From positions 62,001-126,000 of the forward strand of contig NZ_LMDM01000015.1 of the NCBI RefSeq assembly GCF_001425825.1: DNA of 64,000 bases, in the 5' to 3' direction. The translations under genes were made by a program, and so were the position numbers. Positions 57,085-64,000 of this stretch are shown piece by piece (positions within the stretch are counted from its first letter, which is position 1; each line of letters begins with the position of its first letter). The DNA comes from Rhizobacter sp. Root1238. Lineage in GTDB: Bacteria > Pseudomonadota > Gammaproteobacteria > Burkholderiales > Burkholderiaceae_C. The notes below the pieces were generated by a model. The model made no database searches, was not told where the DNA came from, and worked only from the letters and a program-made list of their open reading frames with translations.

Positions 57085-59346
57085 TCAGACCGCCGCCTCG
57101 CGTTGAACGGGCTGAGCGGCCGGGTGCAGGTGCAGGTTGCTCGGCCCGTTGCCCTCCGGCGTCGCAGTGGCAGCCGGCTTCGCACCCGACAGCGCGGCCA
57201 GCACCTGCGCCTTCGGACCGTCGAGCACGATCTTGCCGCCGTCGACCACGATCACCCGCTGCGCGAGCTCCAGCACCGCCGGGCGGTGCGTCACCATGAT
57301 CAGCGTGCGCTTGCCCGCCGCTTCATTCAGCTGGCGCAGGAACATCACCTCCGACTGCGCATCCATCGAACTGGTCGGCTCGTCCATCAGCAGGATCTGC
57401 GGCTGCGTCGCCAGGCAGCGCGCCAGCGCGACCAGCTGCCGCTGCCCGCCCGACAGCAGCCCGCCCATCTCGCCGACCGACAGCTCCCAGCCCTGCGGGT
57501 GCGATGCGACCACGCGGTCGAGCCCGGTCACGCGGGCCACCTCGGCCAGCCGCGCCGGGTCGACCGTCGCGCGGCCGAGCATCACGTTCTCGCGCAGCGT
57601 GCCGTTGAACAGCCGCGGCTCCTGCGACACGAAGCCGACCTTCGCGCGGAAGTCGGCCGGATCGATCTGCCGCAGGTCGATGCCGTCGACCTCGACCATG
57701 CCTTCCGTCGGCTGGTACAGCCCGGCCAGCAGGCGCAGGATCGTCGACTTGCCGCTGCCGATGCGCCCGAGGATCACGACCCGCTCGCCCGGCTCGAATT
57801 TCAGGTTGATGCCCTTCAGCACCTTCGGCGCCACGCCGTCGCCGCCGGTCGCCGGGTATGCGAAGTTCAGCTCGTGCAGGCCGAGCTTGCCGGTGATGCG
57901 GTGGTTGGCGATGTAGCTCTTGCCGTTCTCGCGCTCCACCGGCAGCGCCATCATCTGGTCGAGCGCGGCCATCGCCGCACGCGCGCCCTGGTAGCGCGTC
58001 GCGAGGCTGACCACGCTGCCGAGCGGCGCGATCGCGCGGCCGGCGAACATCACCGCGCCGATCAGCGCGCCGCCGGTCACCGCACCCTCCTTGATCAGGT
58101 ACACGCCCCACACCAGCATCACCAGCGTGATGGCCTGCTGCGCGGCGGCCGAGATGTTGTTGGTCAGGCCCGACAGCGCCCGCGCGCGCAGCGACGATTC
58201 GGCCGCGGCCGCGGTGGCGTCTTCATAGCGGCGCAGGAACTGGCCTTGCGCGCCGGCCGCCTTCAGGTCTTCCAGGCCTTCGACCGCCTCGACGAGCACG
58301 CCCTGCAGGTCGGCATGGAAATGCATGTTGGCCGCCATCGAGCGGCGCAGCGCGCCCTGGATCGCCCAGGCCATGCCGAGAATCAGCGGGATCGCCAGCA
58401 CGATCACCCAGCCGAGCGGCCCGCCGACGATGAACACCATCGCGACGAACAGCGCGATGAACGGCAGGTCGCTGACGGCCGACAGCGTCGCGCCGGCGAA
58501 GAAATCGCGCACCAGCTCGATCTGCGCCAGGTGGTGGGCGTACGAGCCGGCCGAGGCCGGACGGTGTTCCATGCGCACGCCCAGCGTCTGGCGGAACAGC
58601 AGCGAGCCGATGATCAGGTCGGCCTTCTTGCCGGCCGCATCGATCAGGTGGGTGCGCAGCTGGCGCGCGACCAGGTCGAACACCAGCGCGAGCGCCGCGC
58701 CGGTGGCCAGCGCCCACAGCGTGACGAAGGCCTGGTGCGGGATCACCTTGTCGTAGACCACCGAGGTCACGATGCCGGTCACCATCATCAGCACGTTGCT
58801 GAGCATCGCGGCCAGCAGCGCCGAGCGGTAGTACGGGAGGAAGCGGCGCATCGTGCCCCACAGCCAGTGGCTGTTCGGGTCGCGCAGCGCCTCGTTGTGC
58901 TCGGCATTCGGCGCCTGCACCTTGGGCGACGCGACGAACGCGATGCCGGTGTATTCGCCCGCCAGCTCGGCCTCGCTCGCCTTGCAGGTGTGCGATTCCG
59001 GCCCCGGCATCACCACCTCGTAGGCGTCGGCCGACAAGCGCTTGACGACGATGCAGGCGTCGCCGTTGCGCAGCAGCAGCACGGCCGGCAGCAGCAGCGA
59101 ATGGATGTCGGCGATCTTGCGCTGCACCAGCCCGGCGTTGAAGCCGGCCTCGCGCATTGCACGCACCGCCTGGTCGGGCCCGAGCGCGCCGGCCAGCGGC
59201 ATGCCGGCCAGCAGCGACGCGGCCGAGCGCTCGCGGCCGTGGTGGCGGGTCAGCCAGACGATGGACTGCAGCAAGGCATCGTCCGGCGGCGCGGCGGCAG
59301 CAGCAGCGGCGGCTCCGGGTTCGATGAAGGGCTCGTGTCGGTCCAT
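57085..59346 (-). CDS. Type I secretion ABC transporter, LapB-like
   Basis: The 753-aa exporter has an Ala-rich leader and an N-terminal C39-like domain without a catalytic Cys motif (SIVWLTRHHGRERSAASLLA). The membrane domain follows (about 170-450), then an ATPase with Walker A GRIGSGKST (527-535), signature LLSGGQRQL and Walker B ILLMDEPTSSMD. The PTSSMD form and long C-terminal tail are typical of the LapB/adhesin exporter branch. Exporters of this branch move large repeat adhesins, so the octad-repeat proteins or the RTX protein are candidate cargo. It lies 31 bp after the GT41 gene. Confidence 0.92.
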   Translation of the reverse strand: MDRHEPFIEPGAAAAAAAAPPDDALLQSIVWLTRHHGRERSAASLLAGMPLAGALGPDQAVRAMREAGFNAGLVQRKIADIHSLLLPAVLLLRNGDACIVVKRLSADAYEVVMPGPESHTCKASEAELAGEYTGIAFVASPKVQAPNAEHNEALRDPNSHWLWGTMRRFLPYYRSALLAAMLSNVLMMVTGIVTSVVYDKVIPHQAFVTLWALATGAALALVFDLVARQLRTHLIDAAGKKADLIIGSLLFRQTLGVRMEHRPASAGSYAHHLAQIELVRDFFAGATLSAVSDLPFIALFVAMVFIVGGPLGWVIVLAIPLILGMAWAIQGALRRSMAANMHFHADLQGVLVEAVEGLEDLKAAGAQGQFLRRYEDATAAAAESSLRARALSGLTNNISAAAQQAITLVMLVWGVYLIKEGAVTGGALIGAVMFAGRAIAPLGSVVSLATRYQGARAAMAALDQMMALPVERENGKSYIANHRITGKLGLHELNFAYPATGGDGVAPKVLKGINLKFEPGERVVILGRIGSGKSTILRLLAGLYQPTEGMVEVDGIDLRQIDPADFRAKVGFVSQEPRLFNGTLRENVMLGRATVDPARLAEVARVTGLDRVVASHPQGWELSVGEMGGLLSGGQRQLVALARCLATQPQILLMDEPTSSMDAQSEVMFLRQLNEAAGKRTLIMVTHRPAVLELAQRVIVVDGGKIVLDGPKAQVLAALSGAKPAATATPEGNGPSNLHLHPAAQPVQREAAV

Positions 59347-59377
59347 GGGTCAGGTGGGGCGCGCGGGTCCGGCTCGT

Positions 59378-61225
59378 TCAGCCGCGGTGCTGCAGCGCGA
59401 GCCGCTCGAACTCGGCCTCGATGTCGCGCACCAGGCCCGGCACGTCGAACAGCTTCGATTGCCGGCCGTGCTCGGCCAGGTAGCGCTTGTACGACGCGAT
59501 GCGCGCCGGGTTGTGGCCCAGCTGCACGCCCAGCCGCTCGTAGTCGTCGATCGAGTTCGTGATCAGGTCGGGCAGGCCGACCGCCGTCAGCAGGCTGCCG
59601 GCCATGCGCGCGATGTAGGTGCGGCCGGCGCAGGTGAGGATCGGCAGGCCCATCCACAGCGCATCGCTCGCGGTCGTGCCGGCGTTGTACGGGAAGGTGT
59701 CGAGGAACAGGTCGGCCAGCGGGAAGCGCGCCAGGTAGTCGGCCGGCATCACCCGCGGCGCGAAGACCAGCCGCTCGCGCGCAATGCCGAACGCATCGGC
59801 CTGGCGCAGCATGTTCTCCTGCGCCCATTCGTTGTCGGCCAGCAGCCACAGCACGCTGCGCGGCACCTGCTGCAGCATGCGCATCCAGCTCGCGAACACC
59901 GGCTCGGTGAACTTGTGGTTGTTGTTGAACGAGCAGAACACGAAGGCGTCTTCGGGCAGCCCGTACTGGGCGCGCGTCGGCACCGCGCCGCTTTCGCGCT
60001 GGCGGTCGCTGACCTGGTAGCAGTGCGGCACGTACAGCGGCTTCTCGGTCATGTACGGCAGCAGCTCGGGCGGCATCACGAAGCGGTCGGCCAGGATCCA
60101 GTCGACGCCCGGCAGCCCCGAGGTGGCCGGCAGGCCGAGGTAGCTGACCTGCACCGGCGCCGGGCGGTGGCCGAGGATGGCCGGCCGCGCGCCGTTGGTG
60201 ATGCCCTGCAGGTCGACCAGCACGTCGATGCCGTGCTGCGCGATCAGTTGCGCCGCGGTCGCGTCGTCGACGCCGGCCAGCGGCACGAAGACGTCCATCG
60301 ACTTGCGCAGCCGCGCGCGCAGAGGCGTGCCGTCCTCGCGCGACCAGCAGAAACCGTGCACCTCGAAGCGGCTGCGGTCGTGCAGCTCCAGCAGTTCGGC
60401 GGTCAGCAGGCCGACCGCGTGCATGCACAGGTCGCCCGACAGGTAGCCGACCTTGATGCGGCCGGTGCGCGGCGGGCGGCCGGCGTGGGCCGGCACGGCC
60501 GGCGGCTTCGGCACGCGGGTGTGCACGAAGCGCTGCGCGGCCATCAGCTGCACGGCCGGGTCATCGCTCAGCCCCAGCGTCGCCAGCGGCGAAGTGCCGA
60601 CCATCAGCTGGTTCGGCGTGACCTCGCCGACCGCCTGGTAGACCGGCCATTCGCATTGCTTCTGGCGGATGTGCACATAGTGCTGCAGCACGTCGGACTG
60701 GTCGGCCTTCAGTTCGAGGCTGAGCACCAGCGCGGCTTCGGATTCGGCAAAGCGGCGCTGCATTTCGAGCAATCGCGCCAGGTTGTTCAGCGCATGCAGC
60801 CGGATCTCTTTCAGGCCCTGCGGGTTCGATGCGGTGATGTCGACGACGGTGCGCCATTCGGCCAGCGCCTCTTCCGGGCGGCCCAGGTGCTCCAGCTGGT
60901 GGCCCAGGTTCAGGCGCGCCTGCGGGAAATCGGCATGGAAGACCAGCGCCCGGCGGTAGGCCTGCTCGGCCTCGGCATGGCGGTTCATCAGCCCGAGCAC
61001 GGTGCCCCAGTTGAAGCACGCGACGTGGCGCCACGGCGATTCGGTGTGGGAGATCCAGTTTTCGTACAGCTGGGCCGACGCCTCGGCCAGCCCGCGCTGC
61101 GCGAGGCTCTGGGCGCGGTCGAGCAGCTCGTTGAGCTGCATCCCGCCGGAACGGGCATGCGCGATTTCGCGCTCCACCTCGGCGGGGGTCGCGGCGGCGG
61201 TGGGCGAAGCGGGGCGGGTGTCCAT
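59378..61225 (-). CDS. GT41 / SPINDLY-type protein O-glycosyltransferase with TPRs
   Basis: The ATG at 61225 (MDTRPASPTAAATPAEVERE) gives 615 aa; 48 more upstream codons are open but unlike the family. Residues about 20-190 form TPR helices (ALVFHADFPQARLNLGHQLE is one unit). Residues about 260-610 form the two-lobed catalytic region of bacterial O-GlcNAc-transferase homologues: KVGYLSGDLCMHAVGLLTAE, VSYLGLPATSGLPGVDWILA, PYMTEKPLYVPHCYQ and the sugar-nucleotide motif YNAGTTASDALWMGLPILTC. Relatives glycosylate Ser/Thr or Asn in proteins, or act on other acceptors. Being the first gene of an operon with a LapBC-like exporter suggests modification of the exported protein before secretion. Confidence 0.85.
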   Translation of the reverse strand: MDTRPASPTAAATPAEVEREIAHARSGGMQLNELLDRAQSLAQRGLAEASAQLYENWISHTESPWRHVACFNWGTVLGLMNRHAEAEQAYRRALVFHADFPQARLNLGHQLEHLGRPEEALAEWRTVVDITASNPQGLKEIRLHALNNLARLLEMQRRFAESEAALVLSLELKADQSDVLQHYVHIRQKQCEWPVYQAVGEVTPNQLMVGTSPLATLGLSDDPAVQLMAAQRFVHTRVPKPPAVPAHAGRPPRTGRIKVGYLSGDLCMHAVGLLTAELLELHDRSRFEVHGFCWSREDGTPLRARLRKSMDVFVPLAGVDDATAAQLIAQHGIDVLVDLQGITNGARPAILGHRPAPVQVSYLGLPATSGLPGVDWILADRFVMPPELLPYMTEKPLYVPHCYQVSDRQRESGAVPTRAQYGLPEDAFVFCSFNNNHKFTEPVFASWMRMLQQVPRSVLWLLADNEWAQENMLRQADAFGIARERLVFAPRVMPADYLARFPLADLFLDTFPYNAGTTASDALWMGLPILTCAGRTYIARMAGSLLTAVGLPDLITNSIDDYERLGVQLGHNPARIASYKRYLAEHGRQSKLFDVPGLVRDIEAEFERLALQHRG

Positions 61226-61477
61226 GCGTGGGGCGTCCGTGGGGCCGGAGGATATCGGTTCGCCCCATTGTGGGCAGGACCGCCTCCCGCCGGTCAGGGC
61301 AATAAGCGCAGGAATACCGCTCACTTCACACAGTGCCTCTGCCCGCCGGCCGGGCGCCGGTTTTCCCACCGGGGCCAGCGCATGGGGTTTTCGTGAGCCG
61401 TGTCACGGATCTTGCAGCGCCCGGGGGCACAATCGTTCGACACGCCCTTTGCGATGACCCCCCACGGAGAGCTGCCC

Positions 61478-64000
<2,523 letters not shown>

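Overview
The window is a high-GC chromosomal segment that reads as a betaproteobacterium of the order Burkholderiales. The support is gene order: leuCDB-asd-fimV-truA next to sdhCDAB-sdhE-gltA, a GntR regulator and mdh, plus a DegT-type sugar cluster and two type I secretion loci. No phylogeny was computed. The species is unknown, although the gene set suggests the Rubrivivax/Leptothrix/Methylibium side of the order.

Region 1 (1-13,292, all on the minus strand) is core metabolism. Leucine synthesis (leuC, leuD, leuB) and aspartate semialdehyde dehydrogenase (asd) lead into fimV and truA, the latter cut by the window edge. Upstream lies the TCA operon sdhC-sdhD-sdhA-sdhB-sdhE-gltA, closed by a clear intrinsic terminator at 8142-8169. 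Region 2 (13,293-20,396) continues the TCA theme: a GntR/UTRA regulator diverges from mdh across an 18-bp perfect palindrome and a sigma70-like promoter. After mdh come tam (trans-aconitate methyltransferase), a CitE-like lyase, a small exported MliC-like protein and acnB. A second aconitase, acnA, starts at the far end (61,478 to the edge).

Region 3 (22,802-37,203) holds two tandem genes for octapeptide-repeat proteins of 3358 and 938 residues. Both end in an EF-hand-like module seen in type I secreted proteins and in the same last four residues, GPLI. The larger gene is a 576-bp super-repeat kept in register for about 14 periods. An AT-richer gene of unknown function, with a possible Fe(II)/2-oxoglutarate oxygenase motif set, and a chemoreceptor follow.

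Region 4 (39,237-61,225) looks like a secretion and glycosylation island. A minus-strand operon runs tolC-type outer membrane channel, FdtD-like acetyltransferase/ketoisomerase fusion, GNAT, FdtB-like aminotransferase, glycosyltransferase, hexapeptide acyltransferase and methyltransferase. Divergent to it are an 1808-residue RTX protein, an HlyB-like ABC exporter and an HlyD-like adaptor. Convergent with those is a second set: a GT41/SPINDLY-type glycosyltransferase, a LapB-like exporter and a LapC-like adaptor. A plausible reading is that the two exporters and the channel secrete the RTX and octad proteins, and that the sugar genes decorate them or the cell surface.

The most unusual feature is a family of about 250-bp nested palindromic elements. 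Four copies lie 19-28 bp downstream of the stop codons of four genes (acnB, sbcB and both hlyD-type genes), always in the same orientation relative to the gene. Each has a conserved 38-nt core and up to four nested stems. The arm sequences differ between copies but stay complementary, which is the signature of selected secondary structure or of an arm-copying amplification process.
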